DNA from: Archegozetes longisetosus
Taxonomy: Eukaryota; Arthropoda; Arachnida; Sarcoptiformes; Trhypochthoniidae
DNA: 64,000 nt
Assembly: GCA_018873245.2 (NCBI GenBank)
Contig: JAEMBT020000001.1
Location: 16,708,220 to 16,772,219 of the forward strand
Direction: 5' to 3'
The translations under genes and the position numbers were made by a program. Below the pieces are notes generated by a model. That model was not told where the DNA came from, did no database searches, and was given only the letters and a program-made list of their open reading frames with translations. Within the stretch, counting starts at the first letter, position 1. The number at the start of each line of letters is the position of its first letter. Below are positions 37,438 through 48,450 of the stretch, in pieces.

Positions 37438-39074
37438 TTAGAAAGAATTTGTAAGTCCTGAAAAAATATCTGCGGGAAAACTATAGAGCAATCCGGCATC
37501 AATCACTAGATTTGCTCCTGTTATGAATTGAGCATCAGTTGAGGATAATAATACAATTCCTTTTGCGATATCCAAAGGCTCTCCCGCTCTTCTAAGTGGT
37601 GTAATGCTCACCATTTTAGCTGCTAACATCTTCCAAAGTTCTGGTGATAATTTAGCTCCTACCGCTTCACTGAAATTTGTCTCTGTGTAACCGGGACTAT
37701 AAAAGATTATTTTTAGTTATATAAAGCTTAATTATATTATTGAACCTATCATAATCATATTAACTTAATTGTATTGACTCTAATTCCTGATGGACCCAAT
37801 TCTACGGCTAGAACTCTAGTCATCATATCGAGTGCTGCCTTTGCCATATTGTATGGAAGAGATCCTACGCTCTTAGAATTTTAAAAACATTGAATTGAAT
37901 TTCAATTTGAACAAAAAATTTATGTTTTAGTGAACTTTTGATTAAAAGTAATTATTAAAAATTTAAGAAAAATACTTGAATCAAAAATTGCTTAAATGAG
38001 TCAATATACAGTACAGTGCTTAATATATATAATGTACAGGGCTGTTTTTAAATAACTGGACAGGTGCTTCTCCTACTATTAATCAATTAGTTAATGATAG
38101 GTTAATAGTATTGATGTTTTACATATATTTTGTACGGGGTATAGTTGAAAAAGGGAACGAATATTTTGACTAATAAAATTAAGATAAATATAAATCTTTT
38201 GTTTTGGTAAATAAAATAACGATAAATGTTAATCTTTTGTTTAATAAATTGAGGATTAAACAAAGGATTAAAACAATATGCACACCTGTAGTAAAGCAAT
38301 AAAAGGGTATAAATTTAGTCGTAAAATTTTTCTCATTTAAAAGATCACCCTATACTCAATAAGTATATATAAGGAATGAGTTCAGCCAATCATATCGTTC
38401 TCGTCCGTCCAGGTATATAAAAACAGCCCTGTATATATATATGTTGAATTCTTATATACCGGTTTGAGGCCTGCAATACTTGAAATATTAATAATAGTTC
38501 CTTTAGATTTTTCCAGATATGGAATCGACAGATGAATCAGTTGTACAACAGATCGCAAATCTATATTAAAAACTTTATCAAATTCATCCAATATTTTCTC
38601 ATCTTTTATAGAGCTCAAGATTCCAGAACCAGCATTGTTTACAAGAATGTCTAGTTTTCCGTATTCGTTAATTGTTGTGTTGACTAGTCTTTTGAGATCA
38701 TCTTCTTTAGTGAGATCTGCCACAACTTCTAAAGGCTTTTCGTGAGAAATATAGGGAAATTCGATGATTTTTTGCACAAAATAACTCAAATTGAATACCT
38801 TTAATCCATATGGAGATAATTTATGTACTTCTTCAGCAACTTGTTTAATTCTAGTTTCATTTCTTCCCGTTACCACAACTTTGGCGCCAAGAATTGAGAA
38901 CAACTTAACAGCTCCTTCACCGATACCAGAACTCGAACCTGTAACCAAAACTACTTTTCCTGTGAAGTTTCTCGAGTTTTTGACCTCTTGATATGATTCA
39001 TTACTCATATCATAATAAACATTAGCATTCGCTAAAGTAGCAAAAAATATTACTATTAATAAACGCATTATCAA
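37438..39074 (-). CDS. Secreted or ER-lumenal short-chain dehydrogenase/reductase, 4 exons
   Basis: Exons on the minus strand are 39074-38799, 38735-38460, 37871-37765 and 37696-37438, giving 305 residues; all introns have GT..AG ends and the frame is kept. The protein opens with a signal peptide (MIMRLLIVIFFATLANA), then a classical SDR Rossmann fold: cofactor motif TGSSSGIG, the Asp of ADLT, the NNAG motif, catalytic Ser in INISSIAG, catalytic Tyr/Lys in YNMAK, the NPGYTET segment, and a C-terminal ITGANLVIDAG strand. The length fits NAD(P)(H)-dependent classical SDRs. The substrate is unknown. The first intron is only 63 nt and in frame, so an unspliced reading adds 21 alien residues. The third intron (about 590 bp) hosts a MITE. 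The signal peptide is unusual for this family and suggests lumenal or secreted action. Confidence 0.92.
38037..38431. mobile_element. Tc1/mariner-type MITE in the SDR intron
   Basis: Inverted termini are CAGGGCTGTTTTTA and TAAAAACAGCCCTG, extended by ACTGGACAG/GTCCAGGT. TA flanks both sides (38035-38036 and 38432-38433). It is 395 bp and non-autonomous; the 65-codon frame inside is not a gene. Confidence 0.88.
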
Positions 39075-40102
39075 TGAAGAAAAGTAAATTTGTCAAAATT
39101 AACTTGTTGCCGAAAACTAGTGTTAAGTTTGCCATAAAAATTTGTTTTTATGAGCGTTTAAGTATTGCTGTCTAATCAGATCTCTAAGGTTATCAAAATA
39201 TGTTTACACTGAAAATATGTTAAATTTCTCACAGTTAATGAATGAACTGATTTCGAAAGAACTGTAATAGAAATAAAATTTATTGAATATCATGAATGTA
39301 AGAAAATCCAGCCATAAAACAATTGATAAACTTAGTCAAAGTAAACGCTTTTATGGATTTAGGTTGCTTTATTTAATAAAATTGATGTAAAATTAATAGT
39401 AAATGAGAGTGATTCCTTTATGTTTTCACTTCTCTTATCAAAAGCTAAGCTAAATAATAACTATTTTCATTAAAAATATTTGTATAATATTACTTAGAAC
39501 TTATCCTAAGCATTGAGACAGCTACTGATTCATTGCTGCTATAATCAATTAAAACGATTTTCTGAGATCTTCAAGGGCTAAAAATTTAACTTTGAAGGGC
39601 TTGATTTATATGTTGCCTCATGGATAATACTGATCCATTGGAGTCATAATATTTTGCTGTATTGAAAAAGTATAAATCTATAGAACTTTATTACTGATAT
39701 GTTTATCTCAAAGCTTTAAAATTGAAAGTATTCATGAATTGGTTATTGTTGTAGCTACGTGAAAAAAATTTTATATAAAAACCCATTTTGCTTTACAAAA
39801 TGTATTAATATTTGCTAATTCAGGTTTATGAATGACATCCAAATATATAATAATTTCAGAATTTGAATTATATTATAGTAGATATTTTTCAAAAATATAA
39901 TTTATAAAATAATTGAGTTTTGATATAATTTAAATAACTACTTTACCTATTTATTACTTTTATTATACTAATAACATTGATGGTAATACTTTTCTCAATA
40001 AAATTAAGTTTAGATATTTGAATATTAAAAAAGTTATATTATCTATCAGAAGAAAGCTCTGTTTATGCAAAGAATTTTATATGAAATAAACAACGAATTA
40101 GA
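39075..40102. other. Intergenic region upstream of SDR and GrA1
   Basis: A divergent spacer of about 1 kb between the SDR (minus strand) and the first receptor (plus strand). The last 140 bp (about 39960-40102) are conserved upstream of receptor A3, and a piece is found inverted at 46753-46814, so this is likely promoter DNA. Confidence 0.5.
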
Positions 40103-41179
40103 ATGAATAATCTTAAAATTTTAATTAACTTACATAGAGTTTTTGGAATATCATATTTTGGAGCCTCGATTGATGACAAGAAGCAACGATTATCATGCAG
40201 GTTTCTCATAATATTATGGAGTGTTTTGGTATATGGTATAACTATAAAAGAAATTTATAGCACTTTAGTAGCTAATGTCTTAAATAAGCAAAGTGGACAT
40301 AATTCAATAATCATATACATGGTATTAAATACTGCATCACTTTCTTATTTCACTCTGCCTTTCATTATAAACCTTATTCTACTTCTCAAAGGGGATAAAC
40401 TCTTCAGACTTCTCAAAAACAAATATTATCTCCAATTTACTAACTTAACTCAATTGAATTTGGATCGCTATAACTTGACATTATTGATACCTATTATTCA
40501 ATTGGTAGCTCATTGTTCTTCATTGATTTTGTTTAATATTATTCTGTACATTAAACTTGATTATAGAACAACATTAATTAAACTCGTATTATATTTCACA
40601 CAACATTTGACATTACTTATGGCTCAATCTTCAATCATAACAATAATGGCATACGAGAGTATCATTATTAAGAATTATTTATCTTATATTGAAAAAATCT
40701 CAACGCCCAAACTATTACCACAAATCTATCAAATGTTGGCTATGATTAACGAACATGTCAAACAATTAGACAACATATTCAGTCCAATACTTTTCATGCT
40801 ATTACTTGTTGGTCCTATAATCGAAGTATCATCGATTTGTCTTTTAACCACCGTTGCATCCAAAACATATCAGTTTGCAATTGGAAACAAACTATTTTAT
40901 GATTATTTTATCATTTTAATATCTATCTGTTACGTATGCGAAATACTGCCCAAAAGTTTATTTGACTTTTGTGACTCTATAGAGATAAAGTTTAGCTCAT
41001 CTATTACTACGAATCAACCAATACTTCATTGCTTTAATTTATTTCATTATCGTAAGCGTGAAATTGGATTTACTGCTTTCAACTTATTTCAAATAAGAGC
41101 ATCAACACTATTAACTACGGCTTCATTTGTCATTTCATATGCTGTTATTCTCATACAAACGAGTGAAATTTATTGTTGA
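40103..41179 (+). CDS. Gustatory receptor family protein A1, 358 aa
   Basis: A single-exon membrane protein with about seven hydrophobic segments (roughly residues 33-50, 68-92, 126-150, 157-186, 228-255, 265-285, 330-353). The last segment, ISYAVILIQTS, is the arthropod Gr signature (TY-x5-LQ-type) just before the C terminus, preceded by the typical FTAFNLFQI stretch. The family comprises ligand-gated cation channels in chemosensory neurons, with an intracellular N terminus. It is 97-98% identical by eye to A3 (56678-57757, opposite strand) and to the surviving parts of pseudogene A2. At the low end of Gr length but complete. The ligand is unknown. Confidence 0.88.
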   Translation: MNNLKILINLHRVFGISYFGASIDDKKQRLSCRFLIILWSVLVYGITIKEIYSTLVANVLNKQSGHNSIIIYMVLNTASLSYFTLPFIINLILLLKGDKLFRLLKNKYYLQFTNLTQLNLDRYNLTLLIPIIQLVAHCSSLILFNIILYIKLDYRTTLIKLVLYFTQHLTLLMAQSSIITIMAYESIIIKNYLSYIEKISTPKLLPQIYQMLAMINEHVKQLDNIFSPILFMLLLVGPIIEVSSICLLTTVASKTYQFAIGNKLFYDYFIILISICYVCEILPKSLFDFCDSIEIKFSSSITTNQPILHCFNLFHYRKREIGFTAFNLFQIRASTLLTTASFVISYAVILIQTSEIYC

Positions 41180-42618
41180 ATATGAGTTTAACGAGTACAG
41201 TAAAAAGCACTCTATTCGATTTTTCTGACCTCAAAGATTATGAATATATGATACCTTTTAAAAATTAGTTTCCGTAGTTTGATATCTTCGGTCTCAAAGT
41301 TAGAAACTCCTGATTAAAAATTACTTCGAGGAGTGAAAGGGATTGTCTGGACTCAGGGAGTCACAGATCCCCTACTCCAATGGTGATTTACATTATTGAG
41401 TTCAATTCATTTGGCTGAACATTTATGATACCTCGCTTGACCATTTATCTTAAGTAGTTCTCAGGGTATATAGTGAAAAATTTTTCATTGAAACCTGTAA
41501 TTTTTTTTAAGATAATGCATCATAGTTGGGGGTAGGGGTCTGGATACCCCTTAGATCTAATCATTAACAAAGTTAAATATTAATGTGGTATTTAAATCAT
41601 TTCAAATGCTATCAGAATATTTTAGAACATTTTAAAACTTTTAAAACAAATGTTTTCAAAATCGATTCGTTTTTATAGAACCTAGTTTCATATAAAGGGG
41701 CATGAAAGTGGTAAAATTAACTCCGTATATTAAGACCTGAAATCTCGAATTGAGGAAGCTAGCTTTTGAAAAGGATTATATATTCATGATGCTTGGGATC
41801 AAACTAACCAAATAGAGCGCTTTTAAACTATAAGCGTAAAACTCGTATTTAACGGAATCTTTTAGCGATTTCTAATCGAATATTTGACTTGATTTGTCAA
41901 ATCACTCAAATCGGCCCAACTTGTGCGGATTGCCACATTAAATAATTTGTTTATAACTTCTTCGTTGTGTTATCTGCATTACCTAATCCTTAAAATTCTT
42001 TTCGCTATAAATTAATTACATCACGACAGCACTCATGAAAACCAGAGCAAAAACAAAGATCGAAACACTCACCGAGAAATAATTATGTGATTTGAAAGCG
42101 TCATTTCTTTAATTTGACAACTGAATAAACCTTGAGCTTCAAACTTGAAATAATTTAGTTGAATTAAGTAAAATTTTGGGCATATACAAAATTTCGTTCA
42201 TACCAATCAATTTGTTGCTTCGTCAATCCTGAGATTTTTTTACATCTTCAGTCGCTTATTTCAAAATAACAGAATAAGTAACAAAGAGTATAGAATAAGC
42301 CAATATTCGTAGAATTCTCAGAATTAACCCATGTCTTCATACTATTAATCATAATTATATCGATATAGAATTCAGATCCAAATAAAAAACTATCAAACAA
42401 ATTGATTTATTCAAATTTATTCAAACATTTCAACAAAATTAATAGTAAACAACATTTCTTATAGTATGTCACTGTTGACAAAATAAAGTAAATTTAATTA
42501 AGATAATGGAAATCGCTTTGAATATTGTGATAGATTCAGAATAAGTTGTAGATTAGAATCAAAATCAGTTAGAATTTGAAATCAGATCCACTTATTTGAA
42601 CTCTTTATTACTGCAATC
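41180..42618. repeat. A-to-B intergenic segment of Gr cassette 1
   Basis: Non-coding. Nearly collinear with 47700-47842 plus 51247-51785 plus 53046-53793 in cassette 2 once inserted elements are removed. It gives the empty-site versions for the Merlin (TTAAAAATTACTTCG) and hAT (AACTCGTATT) insertions. Confidence 0.85.
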
Positions 42619-43718
42619 ATGATGTTTGAAAAAGTACCCCAGATTCAAGATAACTATTTGGGATTCAAATTAATGGTATTGGTTCATAGAATATATGGAT
42701 TATCATATAATGGTTATAATGTCAAATCTAAATGGTTGAGAGTTTTAATTTGCTCATGGAACATTATAGTACCTATTCGTACATCTCATCTATTTATTTC
42801 TTACTTAGAGGAGAATCGAGTAAACCAGACAAAGATGATTACAAAGAAAAGTTCTCTTTAGTTAATATTTTATACCAGATATCAATATTCAATTATTTTT
42901 TTGAAGTAATGTTCATATATTTTATTATATTAATCAAAGGGAATCAAATTTTGAAATGTATTCAGTGGAAGATAGTTCCAGAATGTCCTATCGATGACCG
43001 TAGAATTGGATCAGTTATTATTGTCGTTGAGATTTTAATGTCATATATCACAATTATTTATTTTATTTTGATAAGCTTTAAAGCTTCAGCTCTCAAAACT
43101 TTTATTTCATTATTAGTTGGTCCTTTGGATGTTATGGTATCACTCTCAATTATAGGACTCATTAGTTATAAAAGTAAAATTATCTCTATACAAATCAATC
43201 ATCTGAGAAAACATCTCAATTCATACAAGCCAAATTATTTTTATGCAATATTGGCTAATCTGAAGTTGAATATAACAGAAATGAATCAATCATTTTCACC
43301 GATTTTTCTAACTATGATAATCAACAGTTCTCTCGTCATCATATCTTGTTTGTGTATGATTACAATTAATTTCAAATCATTCAATTCTTACACAAGAATG
43401 ATATATTTGTCGACTCTTATAATGCACTTGGCGTATGTTTTAAGCTTATGCTATTCTTGTCATATCATTCCTAGTACTGTAAAATCATTTGTTCAGTTAC
43501 TTGAAATCAATATCAGTAAAGATTTGTGTTCAGATTCCAACAAAAGAGAATCTGAGAAGATATCTCTTAAATTAGATTTACAATTGATATCAAGTATAAG
43601 TGAACAGATAATATTCGATGCATCAAAACTATTTAATATTAATTTATCTACCATATTATCTATAATTACTGCCATTATTACATACACTGTTATACTTATT
43701 CAAACAACAGTATCTTAG
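42619..43718 (+). pseudogene. Gustatory receptor B1, one-base frameshift
   Basis: Closely matches the intact 366-codon B2 gene at 53794-54894. The frame opens at 42619 (MMFEKVPQIQDNYLG) and is lost near 42778, where B1 reads CCTATTCGTACATC against CCTATTGCGTACATC in B2: one G is missing. The second frame then stays open to the same stop at 43718 and ends in ITYTVILIQTTVS, the Gr C-terminal signature. Everything after the break is intact and almost identical to B2, so the lesion is very young or a sequencing error. No alternative intron would repair it at that position. Confidence 0.85.
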
Positions 43719-44265
43719 TTCTAATCTTATATATTACACATACTTTAAATAATAACTGATATATGCTATTGAGTATACATTCAAAATACTGCAAAATAAC
43801 GTTTATTAAACACACTGTTTGTCTTTATAATCACTTTTCCAATTCACACAAATAAATAACATTATACTAAACTTATAAACTATTTTTTTTAATACAATCG
43901 AATAATTTGAAAATTTGTGTTCAAATAATTGATAAAACTTTTTGAAATTAATTACCTATTGATTAGTTTGAATCAAGATAACAGAACACAAGATGATTAT
44001 GGAATAAATTGGTAGAACAGGTCTCACATAAATTTTGAAGATCACCAAACAATGAATCCAATTCTGGTTTGAATGTAACCTGAAAGTTGTGTCTATTCTG
44101 AAGCTTTTAGATCCTCAGATTTAACCAGTTTTTCTTCAAATAACATAACTTTTCAATACTTTTAAGTATAACATTAAAAATGAAACACAATGAAATGAAT
44201 AAAATAGTGTAGTCTATTAAAACTATACACTCATAGAAGTAAGAGTTCTTAAAATCAGTCTCAAT
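43719..44265. repeat. 3' flank of GrB1
   Basis: Non-coding, homologous to the 3' flank of B2 (54895-55710) and to 35990-36245, with indels. Confidence 0.75.
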
Positions 44266-44762
44266 TAGGATGATCATCAGTCCCGTTTTTGATCAGACTG
44301 TCTTCTTAAAGGTTGAAGACAGAAATCCTGTCAGACCAAATACTCTCGACGGAATAATTAGTTGTCCCGTTTTTTAGTCTTCATTGTGAAAAATGTGTTT
44401 AGAAACATATTCCTTAGAAATTCAAACATCGAATTTATTTTACAAATGATAAGGGTTTAAGAACCCAGTTTAATGTCTTGAACACCTGTGATTTAAAACC
44501 AAAAGTTATTGAATTAGTATTTTCTGACTCGACTTATATATGATATTAATCAGTATCTGTTTCTTTTGAAAGATGCCATTTCTAACGAAAATATACCTTT
44601 GAAATCAACCATGACTAATAATTTTCAATGTTTAAATATTAGAATTTATTGTCTGACAACTAGATATTTGTAATGACTAATAAAAGCGACATTTTTTTTA
44701 AATGTAAGGGTCCCCCTTGATGTTTTTGTTCCCTCGTAAGACATGATAGAGATAGTCACCCC
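44266..44762. mobile_element. hAT-like MITE family M2, copy 1
   Basis: About 497 bp with a left end TAGGATGATCATCAGTCCCG and right end GTCACCCCA, related to the copies at 58.7 and 60.5 kb. The empty site is preserved near 55695-55710 (CAGTTACAATAAAACAG). The flanks GTCTCAAT and GTTATAAT are diverged versions of that 8-bp GTTACAAT, indicating an 8-bp target duplication. Confidence 0.82.
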
Positions 44763-44841
44763 AGTTATAATGAAATTGAGCGATCACGTGTTTACAATTA
44801 AACAAGTGAATATCACAGTGATTGTCGCTTATGACATGAGG

Positions 44842-45543
44842 CCGTCACAAAAGGCGAGCATTTTACAATAACCACAATGTTACCTTAATTAAGCCATTGA
44901 CAACTTTTTCAAGAAATTCATTTTGGGCAATAGTGTATATTGATTTTAAATGAATTTCTTGAAAAAGTTGTCAATGGCTTAATTAAGGTAGAGTGACCAC
45001 GTCATAACTGCTATACGGGAGGACTTAAGCAATCAAAAAGGAGGACAGTGGAGGACATTTTTATTTTTTATTCACATATTATTTAGTTTAGTACAGTTCG
45101 CATCTTAATGAATACTTCTTGTATTCTTTTGCTCGTCTTCTGAGACATTATGATTCACAATTAAAAAGAGGAATTGTTTTGATTAAAATTTTTATAACTA
45201 CGTCACATGTATTTGATAAGTTAAACGTATGAATGCACCATACTTATGTATAAACCTCCTAATTGTTCCCTTTATAACTTATATATATGCGAAATTATAC
45301 TATCTTTAACTACGAAAAGGGCATAATTTGACTTTTCCATATAAAATATAAGAAATAATTACAGTCTCAGGAAATTTTAATGCTTTTTGTAAAGGAGGAC
45401 ATTATATTGTCCTCCTCTGACTCCCGGGAGGACAGAGGACAAAATTTGTCAAAAGAGGACTATCCTCCCTAAAGGAGGACATGTGGTCACTCTAAATTAA
45501 GATAATATTGTGGTTACTGCAAAATGCTCGCCTTTTATGACGG
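44842..45543. mobile_element. Foldback element interrupted by a hAT element
   Basis: The left arm (44842-44928) runs CCGTCACAAAAGGCGAGCAT through ATTAAGCCATTGACAACTTT. The right arm is its inverse, but is split: the inner part lies at 44947-44988 and the outer part at 45495-45543 (GTGGTTACTGCAAAATGCTC, GCCTTTTATGACGG). The split is caused by the element at 44989-45494. No coding is present. Confidence 0.87.
44989..45494. mobile_element. hAT-type non-autonomous element nested in the foldback
   Basis: Inverted ends are TAGAGTGACCAC and GTGGTCACTCTA, with GGAGGAC-rich subterminal repeats. The target duplication is AATTAAGG/AATTAAGA at 44981-44988 and 45495-45502 (8 bp, one mismatch). 506 bp, non-coding. 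Confidence 0.88.
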
Positions 45544-45808
45544 TTTAGGCGGAGATGTGTTTCGGCCTCTGATATTCCACCGAATGATTTTTTTCTCAAT
45601 CATAGTTAAATGGTAGAATCACTGCAATTGATATTTGCAGATTGCAAATCTTGTTAAATTTCTTTAGCCGAAATTATTTGGTTTTTCGCCAGACTTGTTA
45701 AAATTCTGTTATCAGTTTGCTTTGTTGTACTGCGTTTTCGACGTTTTTTGTTAAATTACGAGCTGTTCCGAAAGTGTTTATCTTTTTTACGACTTTATAA
45801 GTTCATAG
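45544..45808. other. Unassigned spacer, possibly the decayed 5' part of a Tc1 element
   Basis: No frame is recognisable, but it directly precedes the transposase fragment and has no homology to cassette 2. I infer that it is part of the same insertion. Confidence 0.35.
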
Positions 45809-46029
45809 CCGCTGCAATCGCCTGGTTTGAATCCAATAGAACACATTTGGAATGAATATAATTGAAAGATCAAGAAACCATGTCAAAGATCTTTAAATTC
45901 TTTCAAAATGGCTATTCTAAAGTGTTGGTCAGAAATCGGCTCTTAAATCACCAAAAATTTGGTTGACAGCATGCTGAAACGACTTTTGTAAGTCATAAAG
46001 TAAAAGGGGGAAATACTCTTTATTAAATA
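45809..46029 (+). pseudogene. Tc1/mariner transposase C-terminal fragment
   Basis: One frame reads PLQSPGLNPIEHIWNEYN, the hallmark catalytic-domain block (usually PPQSPDLNPIEnlW), followed by the expected helical tail (SFKMAILKCWSEIGS, NLVDSMLKRLL) interrupted by three in-frame stops. The consensus Asp of SPD is Gly here. It is a dead fragment. Confidence 0.85.
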
Positions 46030-46244
46030 GATTTTAACAATCATCCAAGTCATATTAATTAATCAAAGATGTGATATCAAGTTATTTTTCATTCCGACAG
46101 GCTTTCATAAATCATAAATTGTAAGTTAATGTATGTATTAATAAACGAATAATACAGTTAATAAATGTATATATTAGAACTATTTAAGCACATACCAGTT
46201 TGCATATTAAAACAATAATAAATACATATAGTTTATGGCTTTAA

Positions 46245-46454
46245 TCATAAGCAATAAATTGGAATTATAGGTAATAAAGAAATAACTAAAACAAATAATG
46301 CATTTCGGATTACATTCATTACCGTCGATTTGCTTTTCTCAGCTATTGAACCATTACTTTCAATATTATCCGTAGAGTTGGTGAACAACCAAACAGAATA
46401 TCCGACAATCACCATATTCCGTGAAATGATGACCAGACGTGACAATAGATTCAA
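46245..46454 (-). pseudogene. Membrane-peptide ORF, unknown; paralogue at 56.2 kb is broken
   Basis: A minus-strand frame whose first codon is TTG preceded by a stop; the first ATG is at residue 14 (MVIVGYSVWLFTNSTDN). The C terminus, ALFVLVISLLPIIPIYCL, is a hydrophobic tail. A diverged copy at about 56140-56335 has an early stop and frameshifts. It could be a terminal exon of a lost gene in the duplicated cassette. I do not recognise it. Confidence 0.3.
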
Positions 46455-46815
46455 TTATTTAATTTGCAGCTCTGCACCAAAATAATAAAATCCGATGCGA
46501 TTTAATTAAGTACTTGAAACTAGATTTCGGATTATAGCTGAAATGTTTACAATCAACTTGTGCTATATTTTTCAAAAGTTTTTCCACAAGTCGACCATTT
46601 GGTTGAATCAAATTAATTCAAATGCTCAGATCTTAAAATTGAATTATAGTTAAAAAAAATTTCATCGATTTACTAATAACAAAGTTTATGAAAAATTTGG
46701 AAAGTCACAATTTAATACGATTAATACGAAATACAACTCTATATCTTTTGTAATAATCGAATATCTAATCTTAATTTTATTGAGAAAAGCATTACCACCG
46801 AAGTTATTCGTATAA
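46455..46815. repeat. Cassette sequence ending in an inverted GrA promoter fragment
   Basis: 46455-46640 is homologous to 56340-56530. 46753-46814 (AATATCTAATCTTAATTTTA and following) is the reverse complement of the DNA about 60-130 bp upstream of GrA1 and A3, and abuts directly on the receptor fragment. Confidence 0.7.
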
Positions 46816-47699
46816 TTATCTTATATTGAAAAAATCTCAACGCCCAAACTATTACCACAAATCTATCAAATGTTGGGAATGATTAAAGAACATGTCAAAC
46901 AATCAGACAAAATATTCAGTCCAATACTTTTGATGTTATTACTTGTTGGTCCTATAATTGAAATCTCATCAATTTGTCTTTTAACCACTGTTACATCGAA
47001 AAAATATTAGTTTGCAGTTGGAAACAAACTATTTTATGATTATTTTATCCTTTTGATAGCTATTTGTTATGTATGCGAATTACCAGGTCGTTCAGAAAGT
47101 TTTAAAGTGCAAGCGTCTTATCAAAGAAAAATTGATCTCGAGTCGGTCATTGAATTAGTTATTACTTCAAACCTAAAACCTATTATTTTCATCAAAGTCT
47201 AATTAATAGGTTTTATTTTGTGACAATTTAAACCCTACGACTCAACATAACTTTCCAAATATTTTAATGGATCTCAGTCGAGAGTACCTTCGGAAAATTG
47301 TTGAGTCGTAGGGTTTAAATTGTCACAAAATAAAACCTATTAATTAGACTTTGATGAAAATAATAGGTTTTAGGTTTGAAGTAATGACGTATTCAATGAC
47401 CGACTCGAGATCAATTTTTCTTTGACAAGACGCTTGCACTTTAAAACTTTCTGAACGACCTGGTATTACACCAAAGTTTATTTGATTTTTGTGACTCTAT
47501 AGAGAAAAAGTTTAGCTCATTTATTATTACGAATCAATCAATACATCAATACTTTAATTTATTTAATTGTCGTAAACGTGAAATTGGATTTACTGCTTTC
47601 AACTTATTTCAAATAAGAGCCTCAACACTATTAACTATGGCCTCATTTGTCATTTCGTATACTGTTATTCTCATACAAACGATCGAAATTTATGGTTGA
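46816..47699 (+). pseudogene. Gustatory receptor A2, 5'-truncated pseudogene
   Basis: Begins abruptly at the codons for LSYIEKISTPKLLPQIYQ, about residue 192 of A1, so the first half is missing. A CAG-to-TAG change creates a stop near 47009 (A1 reads TYQFA there). A 381-bp palindromic element then interrupts it at 47083-47463. After it the frame resumes with KFIXFL-type receptor sequence to the C-terminal signature and stop at 47699. The 3' flank is homologous to that of A1. Not functional. Confidence 0.9.
47083..47463. mobile_element. Near-perfect palindromic TA element in GrA2
   Basis: Arms of about 165-170 bp begin CCAGGTCGTTCAGAAAGTTT and end in the exact inverse. TA lies on each side (47081-47082, 47464-47465), and A1 shows the uninterrupted site. 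The loop is about 40 bp. The ends resemble Tc1/mariner termini. No coding is present. Confidence 0.92.
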
Positions 47700-48210
47700 A
47701 TATGAGTTTTACGAGTGAGGTAAAAAAGCACTCTATTCGATTTTCCTGACCTCAAGGATCATGAATATATAATACATTTTAAAAATTAGCTTCCTTAGTT
47801 TTATATTTCCGATCTCAAAGTTAGAAACTCCTGATTAAAAATCGTAGTGGCTATTCCTGCGCCAAATAGCACAGAAATAGCTTTTTAGAGCTATTCCTTC
47901 GCCAAATAACGCAGAAATAACATATTAAAGCTATTTCTGCGCCTCAAAATATTTTATTTTCAAATTAATTTTAAATTTAATTTACAAAAATATTTGTCTG
48001 TCATCCAAATAATGTAAAGTTTATTGAACTTTAAAGTTTTGAGTTTTATCAATACTTTTTGCCTATCTCAAAGTTAGGTTTCAAATTATTTTAATCCTTC
48101 AGCGGATTAACTTTTGGATTAAGATTCTTTTGAAATGTCTTAAAAATTTTTAAATAAGATAAGCACTAAATGTTGAGACTTTAAAAGAAAATGAAACATT
48201 TATTTTACAA

Positions 48211-48450
48211 TTAGTTTCTTCTCTGTGATGAGTAATGATCAGTAAAATTTGATTGAGTTTCAGCAATAATTTCTTTAATATTACTTTCAGTTCTGAACTC
48301 AAGAAGAGGACTTGAATATAATAAAAGTAAGAATTTCTTCCTTGGATTAGTTTTTGTTGCCGCACTTGCCAAGTCGTATTGCCTTAAGTGCGACTTAAAA
48401 AGACCGCAAAAGATATACCAACTTATTATATAAAAAACTAATCTAAACAT
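48211..48450 (-). CDS. Unknown short ORF inside the Merlin element
   Basis: 79 codons from a real ATG, starting with a hydrophobic, signal-like stretch (MFRLVFYIISWYIFCGLF) and followed by a polar tail (SHLRQYDLASAATKTNPRKK). An alternative overlapping frame exists. There is no recognisable domain; it may be part of the element or chance. Confidence 0.2.
   Translation of the reverse strand: MFRLVFYIISWYIFCGLFKSHLRQYDLASAATKTNPRKKFLLLLYSSPLLEFRTESNIKEIIAETQSNFTDHYSSQRRN

Noticed and set aside
38736..38798. Extra 21-residue loop in the SDR protein
   Set aside because: GT..AG ends and restoration of the usual SDR sequence on removal indicate an unspliced mini-intron.
42861..42900. Intron at the B1 frame break
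   Set aside because: The intact twin B2 is continuous there and differs only by one extra G, so a one-base deletion explains the break without splicing.
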